In this document: positions 8,580 through 15,792 of the stretch, one piece after another
How positions within the stretch are numbered: position 1 is the stretch's first letter
Layout of the letters: the number at the start of each line of letters is the position of its first letter
Source: Verrucomicrobiota bacterium
Lineage (GTDB): Bacteria; Verrucomicrobiota; Verrucomicrobiia; Limisphaerales; UBA11358
Assembly: GCA_021324235.1 (NCBI GenBank)
Contig: JAJPJM010000123.1
Coordinates: 1 to 36,039, forward strand
Length of the DNA: 36,039 bases
Reading direction: 5' to 3'
The notes under the pieces: generated by a model
The model's database searches: none
Seen by the model: the letters and a program-made list of their open reading frames with translations, nothing else
Told to the model about the DNA's origin: nothing
Program-made: the position numbers and the translations under genes

Positions 8580-8645
8580 GACTTGCATAAGCGCCTCCCA
8601 TGAATAATCCTTTTTTCCGGCGAAGCCAGGAATCGTTTTCGAACA

Positions 8646-9890
8646 ATGAGGAATTCAATCCAGACGGTGGGCATCATCGGCAGCGGTCCGGCAGGGGCGA
8701 CGCTCGCTTCGCTGCTTATGATGAAGGGGGTGGACGTGACGCTGTTTGACGATGGCCGCCGGCCCGACCTGATTGTGGGCGAATCGCTCATTCCGGCCAT
8801 TGTGCCCGTGCTGCGGAAACTGGGCGTGGAGGAACGCGCGGCGGCGGTCTGCCAGCACAAGCCGGGTGTCAGTTTCACCTTCAGTCCGGATGAACAGGTT
8901 GACTTTACCTTTCAATCGCTTGCCGGCTCGTCCATGCCAACCTACGCCTACAATGCGCCGCGTCCGGCCTTTGATCGGCTGTTGGATGAACGCGCCGATG
9001 AGCTGGGCGTGAAACGCGTGCGGGCGAGGGCAAAAGTTGAACGGAAGGACGGAGGCCGGTTGCAGTTGGTGGAGGAGACGCTTGCGCAAGCGCCGTGGCT
9101 CCATGGCCGGCAGCCGGATTTGCTCGTGGATTCCACGGGCCGCAACCGGCTCTTCGCGCGCACGCTGGAAATCCCCGCGGACGTCGGGCCGCGCAAAGAC
9201 GTGGCCTATTTCGCCCACTATGAAGGTTTCACCGGGGAATCGCCCCGCGGTCAGGTGATCATCGGCCGGCTGGCCAACGGCTGGTGCTGGCGCATCCCCT
9301 TGCGCGACCGGCTTTCCGTCGGCGTGGTGATGAACAAGGACGATGCCGTGCAATTTGGAGCCAGCCCCGAGGAACGGCTCGAAGGGGTCATCGACCATGA
9401 CCCCATACTCGCCGCCGCCGGCCGGAACCGCCGCCGGCTCACCGAGGTGGTCACCTACACCAACTATCAACTCGTTTCCCGGCGCGGCCACGGGCCGGGC
9501 TGGGTGATGTCGGGCGACGCCCTGGGTTTCGTGGATCCCATGCTGTCGCCGGGCATGTGGCTGGCGTTGCGTTCCGCGGAATTGCTCGCCGAACGACTGG
9601 ACGACCTGCCGGCTTATGCCCGTGAAATGCGCAAACTCATCAAGGCCTGGATGGGGTTCATCGAGTATTTTTACGATGGCCGCATTTTTGCGATGTACAA
9701 AACCGGCATGTTTGTTGAGCAGAAATTTCCCGGCAAAATTGCCGCGGCGATGCATGACTTTTTCAACCGCAAAATCGCCTGCATGGCCGCGGGAGCCACC
9801 ACGACCTCGCGGTTTGGGCACGGCATGTTGCAAATCATGTCGCGTCCCGCCGCGTGGAAAACCGATCCCGCCATGCTGGCCATCCGCTAA
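8646..9890 (+). CDS. FAD-dependent halogenase/monooxygenase-type flavoprotein
   Basis: A 414-residue flavoprotein of the tryptophan-halogenase / geranylgeranyl-reductase superfamily. The N-terminus has the FAD loop VGIIGSGPAGATLASLL, followed by VGESLIPAI, the conserved GES segment. NGWCWRIPLRD matches the WxWxIP signature of flavin-dependent halogenases. GDALGFVDPMLSPGM is the second FAD motif, found in the whole superfamily. Such genes occur in flexirubin and xanthomonadin loci, where they chlorinate or brominate the aryl head. The halogenase lysine could not be placed with certainty, so a plain monooxygenase or reductase is possible. It is followed on the same strand by the degenerate ligase gene. 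Confidence 0.8.
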   Translation: MRNSIQTVGIIGSGPAGATLASLLMMKGVDVTLFDDGRRPDLIVGESLIPAIVPVLRKLGVEERAAAVCQHKPGVSFTFSPDEQVDFTFQSLAGSSMPTYAYNAPRPAFDRLLDERADELGVKRVRARAKVERKDGGRLQLVEETLAQAPWLHGRQPDLLVDSTGRNRLFARTLEIPADVGPRKDVAYFAHYEGFTGESPRGQVIIGRLANGWCWRIPLRDRLSVGVVMNKDDAVQFGASPEERLEGVIDHDPILAAAGRNRRRLTEVVTYTNYQLVSRRGHGPGWVMSGDALGFVDPMLSPGMWLALRSAELLAERLDDLPAYAREMRKLIKAWMGFIEYFYDGRIFAMYKTGMFVEQKFPGKIAAAMHDFFNRKIACMAAGATTTSRFGHGMLQIMSRPAAWKTDPAMLAIR

Positions 9891-10007
9891 AATTCCCGGC
9901 GACGACGATGTTCTTCGCGGACAATGTGATTTTCCATCGGATGGATCCGGTTGGTCCTGGTGACGGGCGGGACGCAATGGCGGGGCAAGTTCAGGCTTGC
10001 CAGGGAA

Positions 10008-11315
10008 ATGGCGGTTGGCTTAAAGAAAGAGCAGATGCTTTACGATGCTTGGCAGAAGGTGATTCAGGACCGGGGTGATGAGGTGGCGTTGCGCGATCTG
10101 GCTTCCGGCCGAAGCTGGACCTTTGCGCAATTGGACCGCGAATCTGAAACCCGACTGCCCGGCGCCCCGGCGATGGTCTTCCCGAAAGGTCACACTCCCG
10201 AATTTATTTTTGCCGTGTTGCGGGCCTGGCGTTGGGGGGTGGTGGTGTGTCCCCTTGAAGCGCACCATCAACCACTGGCGGTTCTCCCTCCGCCGGCACC
10301 GTGTTGTCACCTCAAAACCACGCCGGCCACCCGGGGGGTGCCGCGCGCGGTTGCCTTCACGGCGGAGCAATTGGCCGCCGATGCCGACAACATTGTGGCC
10401 ACCATGGGCTTGCGCCCGGATTGGCCCAATCTGGGTGTCATTTCCATGGCCTACTCCTATGGATTTTCAAATCTCGTCCTGCCGTTGCTGCTCCACGGTA
10501 TCCCGCTTTTCCTGGCGCCCGCGCCGTTGCCGGAAATCCTGCGGGGTGCGGCCAAGGCGCATTGGAACCTGACCGTGGCCGGCGTGCCCGCGCTCTGGCA
10601 CGCGTGGCATAAGGCCGGGGTGATCCTCAGCAATGTAAGGCTGGCCATCTCGGCCGGCGCCACCTTGCCCCTGACCCTGGAACAGGCGGTCTTCGCGGAA
10701 CACGGTGTCAAAATCCACAACTTCTACGGTTCCACCGAATGCGGCGGGATTGCCTACGACGCGACGGAAGCGCCGCGAACGGACGAGACCTCGGTCGGCC
10801 GGCCGATGAAAAACGTCAAGGTAACGGTCAACGGAGATGGTGCGTTGGTGGTACGGAGCCGGGCGGTGGGCGAAACCTATTGGCCGGAACCGGAGGATGT
10901 CCTGGGCGGCGGCGTCTTTCAGACCTGTGATCTCGCTGAACTCGAGGACGGCACGGTTTGTCTGCGCGGCCGGACCAGTGACCATATCAATGTGGCCGGC
11001 CGGAAGGTTTGCCCGGACATGATTGAACAGGCGTTGCGGGAACATGAGGCGGTTGACGAATGTCTCGTCTTTGGCGTCCCGAGCGGGAACGCGGACCGGG
11101 TGGATCACATTGTGGCCTGCGTCACGTCGGACCGTCGCGGCATCAAGGAGGAGTTGAAACAATTCCTGCTGCAAAAACTGCCGAGCTGGCAGGTGCCGCG
11201 CGAATGGTGGTTTGTGGGGTCGATCGAGGTCAACGGCCACGGCCGCGAAATCGCGCGCGCGCAATGGCGGAAGGATTTTCTCGAAAACCGCGACAAGCCC
11301 GGCGTCAAGGTCTAG
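10008..11315 (+). CDS. AMP-dependent acyl-CoA ligase homologue with degenerate catalytic loops
   Basis: An ANL-superfamily (acyl-adenylating) protein of about 435 residues. It keeps FYGSTECGGIAYD (A5 region) and RGRTSDHINVAGRKVCPDMI (A8 hinge). The nucleotide-binding loop, normally TSGTTGxPKG, reads TPATRGVPRA. The A7 YxTGD reads FQTCD, and the A10 catalytic-lysine site reads VNGHGREIAR, with no lysine. It may be inactive for adenylation or act as a binding partner. An intact ligase lies at 13805-15268 in the same locus. The start is uncertain: ATG at 10008 is the first in frame, and ATG at 10035 (MLYDAWQKV) has a better ribosome binding site. ApeH-like ligases are usual in aryl polyene loci. 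Confidence 0.8.
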   Translation: MAVGLKKEQMLYDAWQKVIQDRGDEVALRDLASGRSWTFAQLDRESETRLPGAPAMVFPKGHTPEFIFAVLRAWRWGVVVCPLEAHHQPLAVLPPPAPCCHLKTTPATRGVPRAVAFTAEQLAADADNIVATMGLRPDWPNLGVISMAYSYGFSNLVLPLLLHGIPLFLAPAPLPEILRGAAKAHWNLTVAGVPALWHAWHKAGVILSNVRLAISAGATLPLTLEQAVFAEHGVKIHNFYGSTECGGIAYDATEAPRTDETSVGRPMKNVKVTVNGDGALVVRSRAVGETYWPEPEDVLGGGVFQTCDLAELEDGTVCLRGRTSDHINVAGRKVCPDMIEQALREHEAVDECLVFGVPSGNADRVDHIVACVTSDRRGIKEELKQFLLQKLPSWQVPREWWFVGSIEVNGHGREIARAQWRKDFLENRDKPGVKV

Positions 11316-11340
11316 CAACCCGTTCCGATCTCACTTCCTG

Positions 11341-11364
11341 GTAGCAGCCGGGGTAACGAGGCTC
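11341..11364. repeat. Solo half of the GTAGGAGCC palindrome family
   Basis: GTAGCAGCCGGGGTAACGAG plus GCTC matches the reverse complement of the right arm of the ATPase-borne copy (30209-30232) at 22 of 24 positions. No partner arm is present nearby. It lies 26 nt after the ligase stop and before the toxin-antitoxin genes, so it marks the left border of the inserted accessory block. Confidence 0.65.
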
Positions 11365-11426
11365 CGATTCAATTGACGAGGAGCAATACGGCTTGCTAAA
11401 AGCCAATTTTGCCGGATAATTAGACC

Positions 11427-11603
11427 ATGAGCGCGCAGGAAATTTTAATCGAAGAAATCAAGCGCCAGCCCGAACCGGTAGTGCGTGAAATCCTGCATTA
11501 TTTGAAATTCCTCGAACGCCAGCGGGCGCAGGAGGATTGGGCCGATGTGCTGCCCACGCGCGAAGTCGAACAGGAAAAGCTGGACATACTCGACGGTAAA
11601 TGA
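11427..11603 (+). CDS. Antitoxin, DUF2281-like (partner of MazF/PemK toxin)
   Basis: A small gene of 58 residues starting MSAQEILIEEIKRQPEPV. The helix pattern, with VVREILHYLKFLERQ in the middle and an acidic C-terminal tail (EVEQEKLDILDGK), matches short DUF2281-type antitoxins. These hold a DNA-binding or dimerising N-terminus and a toxin-neutralising tail. The stop TGA overlaps the toxin ATG (11600-11603), the usual antitoxin-first arrangement. TTGCTA (11393-11398) and GATAAT (11415-11420) upstream form a possible promoter that would start transcription at or very near the ATG. Identification rests on pattern and on the toxin next door. Confidence 0.8.
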   Translation: MSAQEILIEEIKRQPEPVVREILHYLKFLERQRAQEDWADVLPTREVEQEKLDILDGK

Positions 11604-11917
11604 ATCCGCGCCACGGCGAGGTCTGGCTCGTGGACATGGGCATGGCCGCCAAGACCCGCCCCGCTGTTGTTCTCATCGCCGACAATCTCAACGCCCCGCG
11701 CTCGCTCATCATCCACATTCCCATCACGCGGCAGAATCGCGGGAGCGAACTCGAAGTGCTGCTCGGCCATCTGCCGTTTCTCGACCCTGAATCCGTTGCC
11801 AATGTGCAGGCCATCGGCTCGCTGCCGTCCGTGCGATTTGAAAAGCGGCTCGGCACCGTGCCGGAAAGTGATTTGAAAAAAGTCAAAGCCGTACTGCTCA
11901 AAGCTTGCGCTTTGTAA
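11600..11917 (+). CDS. MazF/PemK-family endoribonuclease toxin
   Basis: A 105-residue type II toxin that cleaves mRNA at short sequences. The N-terminus NPRHGEVWLVDMG and the KTRPAVVLIADNLN segment (conserved RP of the family) are typical, as is the IGSLPSVRFEKRLG strand near the C-terminus. ATG at 11600 overlaps the antitoxin stop. The pair lies between two ligase-bearing blocks of the polyene locus, next to a solo palindrome half, and looks inserted. Confidence in the family is high. Cleavage specificity cannot be predicted. Confidence 0.9.
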   Translation: MNPRHGEVWLVDMGMAAKTRPAVVLIADNLNAPRSLIIHIPITRQNRGSELEVLLGHLPFLDPESVANVQAIGSLPSVRFEKRLGTVPESDLKKVKAVLLKACAL

Positions 11918-12007
11918 ATTCCGCATTGGCAACGAGCTCTTTTCCATAATGCATTTTGGAATGGACGATTGGGGACAAATGGCGTTTCAATTTCAGCCGA
12001 TGAATCA

Positions 12008-13318
12008 ATGAGCGACTTTCTCAAATGCGAATGTCCACATTGCGGGCAAAACATTGAATACCCCTCGGAAGGAACTGGACAAACGGTTCCGTGTCCGACG
12101 TGTGAAAAACCTGTCACTTTGACTCCGGTAAATCCGCCAACGAAATTTAGTTCAATCGAAATTCCACCAGCGCCCGCCAAGGCCGCACCTGCGGTTACTC
12201 AAGCGCCGAAAGGAAAAAAGACCGTCAGGACGAATCTGTCAAAACTCACCGAAGAGACAATCAGAACCAGAACACAAAATGGCGATACACCTTTGCATCG
12301 CGCCGCGAAAACGGGTAGGATTTCGGAAATTCCGAGAGATTTGCTTACGATCGAATTGTTCATGGCGAGAAACAATTCATTTGCCAGGGAAACGCCGCTG
12401 CACCTTGCCGCAAGATATGGACACCTTGATACAGTTCCCAAAGAGTTTTTGACGAAGGAAACGCTTACGGCTTCGACCGAATATGAAAGAAAAGAATCAA
12501 AGACAGGACTGACACCGCCGCGAACTGAAACGCCTTTGCATTACGCTGCACGATATGGATACGCCGACCAAATTCCTAAAGAATTCCTGACACCGGAGTT
12601 CCTAAGCATCGAGGCTTCAGGCTACAGGCTCACGGTTTTGCATGAATTGGCTTTTGCCAAAAGGCTGGATTTAGTTCCAGACATCTACGCCGATTCTGAA
12701 ATTTGGAATTTAAGAAACAGTCAAGGTCAAACACCGCGCGATGTTCTTGAGGGAGTAATCGAGCAAGAACGTCTACGGAGCGAACGCGAAGCCTGGAGGC
12801 CACCCCGTCTAACGCTGCCAATACAAACTGAACCGGCGAAGCTATTGCCGGTTTTCTCTGGTGAGGCGTTCCGGGCGGTTCAAATAAAATCTTCAGACTG
12901 GACCAAAACCTACATCGTGAATTTGCTGGACTACACTTGCACTTGCCCACGATGTTTAGAAGTTCATTCTGGGGTCCCCGCGCGAGACTATGGCCGTCTT
13001 TGCAAACATATTATCCTTGCCTTGAGGGGGCAAAATTTGGTTGCACAACTTCCGCCAATCGCACGGGGGATTGCTGAAAATGGTTTACCATACGAAGCCT
13101 TTGGAATTTATCCGGGGCGTTTTGCAGAAGACCTTTATGGTCGTCCCATTTATATAACTGGCAAAAATTATGACGGCTGGATCAATGTCTTTGCATTATT
13201 GCGACGGAATGGTGTGAACTACTCCCGATTTGGATATAATGTAAATTCAAGAAGATGGTATTTCAAAAACCTGTCATGTTTGTATCTACCTAAAATTGAT
13301 GAATCAATTCTGTATTAG
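12008..13318 (+). CDS. Zinc ribbon - ankyrin repeat - SWIM zinc finger protein
   Basis: A protein of 436 residues starting MSDFLKCECPHCGQ, chosen over a TTG 39 nt upstream. Residues about 7-38 form a four-cysteine zinc ribbon (CPHC then CPTC). After a Pro/Ala linker come ankyrin-type repeats (about 75-260), with NGDTPLHRAAKTG, ETPLHLAARYGHLD and ETPLHYAARYGYAD. The C-terminal part holds YTCTCPRC, about 18 residues, then LCKH, which fits the SWIM zinc-finger pattern CxC-xn-CxH. SWIM domains bind nucleic acid or protein partners. Codon use is clearly more AT-rich than in the pathway genes on both sides, suggesting transfer. The function is unknown. A regulatory or phage-interaction role is speculation. 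Confidence 0.8.
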   Translation: MSDFLKCECPHCGQNIEYPSEGTGQTVPCPTCEKPVTLTPVNPPTKFSSIEIPPAPAKAAPAVTQAPKGKKTVRTNLSKLTEETIRTRTQNGDTPLHRAAKTGRISEIPRDLLTIELFMARNNSFARETPLHLAARYGHLDTVPKEFLTKETLTASTEYERKESKTGLTPPRTETPLHYAARYGYADQIPKEFLTPEFLSIEASGYRLTVLHELAFAKRLDLVPDIYADSEIWNLRNSQGQTPRDVLEGVIEQERLRSEREAWRPPRLTLPIQTEPAKLLPVFSGEAFRAVQIKSSDWTKTYIVNLLDYTCTCPRCLEVHSGVPARDYGRLCKHIILALRGQNLVAQLPPIARGIAENGLPYEAFGIYPGRFAEDLYGRPIYITGKNYDGWINVFALLRRNGVNYSRFGYNVNSRRWYFKNLSCLYLPKIDESILY

Positions 13319-13411
13319 CTTAAGCCAAAATGAAAAACCCACAGAAACAGATCGCAATGGTTTTACAAGTAATCGTTGGAAAATACGGGATGAATTACGC
13401 GGTCAAGAGCC

Positions 13412-13469
13412 GGGAGGGATAGCATGTTGCCGTCCCCAATTTCAGGGACGCTGACATGGCGTCCCTCCC
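13412..13469. repeat. Imperfect hairpin repeat (REP-like)
   Basis: The left arm at 13412-13437 (GGGAGGGATAGCATGTTGCC plus GTCCCC) pairs with the right arm at 13445-13469, leaving a 7-nt loop. About 20 of the 26 arm positions pair. With a short loop and GC-rich ends it resembles a REP/BIME-type element or a strong transcript hairpin, located 90 nt after the stop of the ankyrin-SWIM gene. Confidence 0.7.
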
Positions 13470-13575
13470 AGTCCTCGAATCCGTGCCGGATGTGGACGAC
13501 AAGCCTAAAACTCCCAATACGGCGGATGAGAAGTTTGAGGATGTAGTAAAATCCGCCCAAGACGCCGCCGTCCTC

Positions 13576-13691
13576 GTGTTGGTTTACTGATTTTTGCCGC
13601 GAAAAGGCACAAAAGGCGCAAGAGATTTCCCCCTTTGTGTCTTTTGTGCTTTTTTGTGGCTAAAGATTCAGTGCTGGTGCTGGTTTACTGA
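13576..13691. repeat. Palindromic element flanked by direct repeats (possible small mobile element)
   Basis: Inverted arms at about 13593-13619 (TTTGCCGCGAAAAGGCACAA and on) and 13637-13664 pair along most of their length. The element is flanked by 15-bp direct repeats, GTGTTGGTTTACTGA (13576-13590) and GTGCTGGTTTACTGA (13677-13691), which differ at one base. The repeats look like a target-site duplication. There is no coding capacity, so if mobile it depends on an outside enzyme. Confidence 0.65.
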
Positions 13692-13804
13692 ATAAGGAAG
13701 GCAGGAAAGAAGGAATAGAAAGTTTTTCCTGATTTCTTGAGTTCATTATTGAATATTCGCGGATTCTTTAAGTCAGAGCCGACTCATCCCGCAATGTGGG
13801 ACTG

Positions 13805-15268
13805 CTACTTTTGAGCGGGCTGCGGGACGGCTGAGCCGTGGCGGACCTTGCCGCTGGAGGTCATGCTGATTTCAGCGACGAATTCGAGCGAGGTCGGCAC
13901 CTTGTGACTCGAAAGCTGTCGGCGGCAAAAGGCCAGAATCTCCTCGCTTGTGTTCGGGGAACTGCCATTGCGCAGTTGAACCTCGGCGCAAACCGCCTCG
14001 CCAAATTGCGGATGTGGGCGGGAAAACACCCGGGAACGCACCACTGCCGGATGCTGGTCCAGCACGCCGGCGATTTCCTCCGGAAAAACCTTGTGCCCGG
14101 CGATTTGGATAACAGAGGAGGTCCGCCCGTCCAGTACGATGCGTCCGCCCAGGTCGCGGTGCGCCAGGTCGCCGGTCAGGAACCAGCCATCGTGCAATAC
14201 TTCCTCCCGCGACCGCGGCGGATTCAGATAACCGGAAAACATGCCGGGACCGCGCAGGGCGAGTTGGCCGGTTTCACCCTCCGGCAAGGGTTTCATCGTT
14301 TCGTCCACGATCATCGCTTCAAAACCGGGCACCGGCCGGCCAATGGCCTCCGGATGTTCGGCCGCCTCGGCGAGGTTCATGATGGGCAGGCCCACTTCGA
14401 TGATGCCGAAACCCTGGGACACCGGAACATGGAACCGCGCCTGAAAATCCCGGGCTGCCTGCGGATCGAGGCGGCTGGAGACCGACATGACCCGCGACAA
14501 CGACGGTGGCAGGGCGCGACCTGATTTTTCACTGGTCAACATCCGGATGTGCATCGGCGTCACGTAAAGAAAAGTGGCTTGATGTTTCGCGGCCGCGTCC
14601 AGGATGTTCTCCGCCAGATAATCGGTGTTGACGATCACCGCGGCGCCGACCTCGAGGTAAAGGATGATGGAGACGTAAAAGTGATAAGCCATGGGCAACA
14701 CCCAAAGGATTTTATCCTCGCCGGTCAGGCCCAGCCCGGCATTGGCGGCGTGAGTGCGTTCCAGCACGTCTTGATGCGTCAGGACCACGCCCTTGGACTG
14801 GCCGGTCGTACCGGAGGTGAACCGCACAAACGCAGCGTCCTTGATTCCCGGTGCGAGCGGTGATGGCGCGCCGTCGAGCCGCGTGAAGCGCAAACCGTTG
14901 CCGCCCGGATTTTCCAGCGTGACGGTCCCGCCGGGCTGGGCCGGGCCGGAACCGTCGTCAAGAATCACACACAAGGGCGCGCGCGCCAGCATGTCGGCCA
15001 TTTCCGCCGGTTTCATCTGGTGGTGAATGGGCATGATGACCGCGCCGCAACCCAGCGCTGCCAGCGCGCCGATGACGAAGGCACGGCCGTTGCGCGCCCG
15101 CACGCCGACGCCCTGACCTTCGCGCACGCCCAGCCGGTCGAGCTGAATCCGCAGCGCCTCGACTTCGTGCCACAGGGACCGGTAATCCAGCGAACCGCCG
15201 GCATCAATGATGGCGATGCGGTCGGGCCATCGTTTCGCAGAACAGGAAAGCGCTTCAAACACGTTCAT
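13805..15268 (-). CDS. AMP-dependent acyl-CoA/acyl-ACP ligase (intact)
   Basis: An adenylate-forming ligase of 487 residues that activates a carboxylic acid with ATP for transfer to CoA or ACP. The nucleotide-binding loop FTSGTTGQSKGVVLTH (about residues 150-165), the A5 region FGIIEVGLP, WFLTGDLAHRD (A7), GRTSSVIQIAGHKVFPEEI (A8) and the A10 lysine in MTSSGKVRHG are all present. Length and layout are typical. It is the last gene of block C, after the FAD oxidoreductase and the S23-like gene. It is a good candidate for the starter-unit loading enzyme of the polyene, in contrast to the degenerate homologue at 10008-11315. The substrate cannot be read from the sequence. Confidence 0.92.
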   Translation of the reverse strand: MNVFEALSCSAKRWPDRIAIIDAGGSLDYRSLWHEVEALRIQLDRLGVREGQGVGVRARNGRAFVIGALAALGCGAVIMPIHHQMKPAEMADMLARAPLCVILDDGSGPAQPGGTVTLENPGGNGLRFTRLDGAPSPLAPGIKDAAFVRFTSGTTGQSKGVVLTHQDVLERTHAANAGLGLTGEDKILWVLPMAYHFYVSIILYLEVGAAVIVNTDYLAENILDAAAKHQATFLYVTPMHIRMLTSEKSGRALPPSLSRVMSVSSRLDPQAARDFQARFHVPVSQGFGIIEVGLPIMNLAEAAEHPEAIGRPVPGFEAMIVDETMKPLPEGETGQLALRGPGMFSGYLNPPRSREEVLHDGWFLTGDLAHRDLGGRIVLDGRTSSVIQIAGHKVFPEEIAGVLDQHPAVVRSRVFSRPHPQFGEAVCAEVQLRNGSSPNTSEEILAFCRRQLSSHKVPTSLEFVAEISMTSSGKVRHGSAVPQPAQK

Positions 15269-15276
15269 CGGTTTTT

Positions 15277-15306
15277 TTACTCTTAATCTTTCTCTTACTC
15301 TTAATC
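15277..15306. repeat. Tandem TTACTCTTAATC repeat (left bracket of S23-like gene)
   Basis: Two 12-bp copies of TTACTCTTAATC (15277-15288 and 15295-15306) lie over the stop codon of the S23-like gene. Their CTTAATC core is inverted relative to the GATTAAG motifs on the other side of that gene at 15735-15753. Confidence 0.6.
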
Positions 15307-15711
15307 CTGCCGTGCTTCATCCACCCGATACGCAATCGGTTCCTCGTGCAGTCGGTCAGGCGAATTGCTTCGGATCAGCCCGACGAGCAGGGAAACAATA
15401 TCCTTAAGCAACATCTTTCCCTGATCCAGCCCCAGCTCCGAAATCAGTTTCTTGATGAATATCAAATCAAGACAGCCGGCGCATTCCAAGCCGGAACCAC
15501 GGGCGATGTCAAAAAATTTGCACCGGTCAGCCGGTGTAAATCGTCCATTGCCCTCGGGAATATTCAACACGATGGAGGTTCGCGCACGGTCAAGCTGGTT
15601 GTGAACGGCGGCCGATTTGGGGAGGCGTTCCAAAATCGGCTCGGCCCACTGCGCAAAGGCGAGCGATTTTTTGTACGCCTCAAGCTTTTCGTGGTCGAAG
15701 TAGATTTTCAT
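15301..15711 (-). CDS. Four-helix bundle protein (S23 / 23S rRNA intervening-sequence protein family)
   Basis: A small helical protein of 136 residues from MKIYFDHEKLEAYKKSLAFA. Other family marks are LDRARTSIVLNIPEGNGRF, then FFDIARGSGLECAGCLDLI. Members were first seen inside 23S rRNA intervening sequences, and a relative (Avd) works with diversity-generating reverse transcriptases. Most have no known role. Here there is no rRNA and no reverse transcriptase. ATG at 15709-15711 is preferred because the upstream extension is a translated AT-rich repeat. The gene sits exactly between two pathway genes and is bracketed by inverted CTTAATC/GATTAAG repeats, as if inserted as a cassette. Confidence 0.88.
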   Translation of the reverse strand: MKIYFDHEKLEAYKKSLAFAQWAEPILERLPKSAAVHNQLDRARTSIVLNIPEGNGRFTPADRCKFFDIARGSGLECAGCLDLIFIKKLISELGLDQGKMLLKDIVSLLVGLIRSNSPDRLHEEPIAYRVDEARQD

Positions 15712-15734
15712 GAATCGAATGGAACTAAGATTAT

Positions 15735-15753
15735 GACTACGATTAAGATTAAG
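15735..15753. repeat. GATTAAG repeat (right bracket of S23-like gene)
   Basis: GACTACGATTAAGATTAAG matches 17 of 19 bases with the repeat at 22895-22913 upstream of the LolA-like gene. It is in inverted orientation to the CTTAATC copies at the other end of the S23-like gene. Confidence 0.6.
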
Positions 15754-15792
15754 AACAAATATCTTCAACCCCAATTTCAATTTTAATCTCAA

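Larger units (their letters stand above)
13319..13804. other. Intergenic stretch with repeats, no convincing gene
   Basis: About 490 nt with no credible gene. It holds two separate palindromic elements (13412-13469 and 13593-13664), 15-bp near-identical direct repeats at 13576-13590 and 13677-13691, and an AT-rich tail toward the convergent ligase gene. A 44-codon frame at 13456-13590 overlaps both the hairpin and one direct repeat and is probably not a gene. Confidence 0.7.

Noticed and set aside
8655-9977. Minus-strand frame of 440 codons opposite the halogenase-like gene
   Set aside because: Composition is typical of antisense translation (many His, Arg, Gly), and the plus strand encodes clear flavoprotein motifs.
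13456-13590. 44-codon plus-strand frame starting MASLPVLESVPDVDD
   Set aside because: It starts within a hairpin arm and stops within a flanking direct repeat, without a ribosome binding site or known relatives. It is best explained as repeat-rich intergenic DNA.
15301-15711. A diversity-generating retroelement or an rRNA intervening sequence around the S23-like gene
   Set aside because: No reverse transcriptase, no template/variable repeat pair and no rRNA sequence are present in the window.
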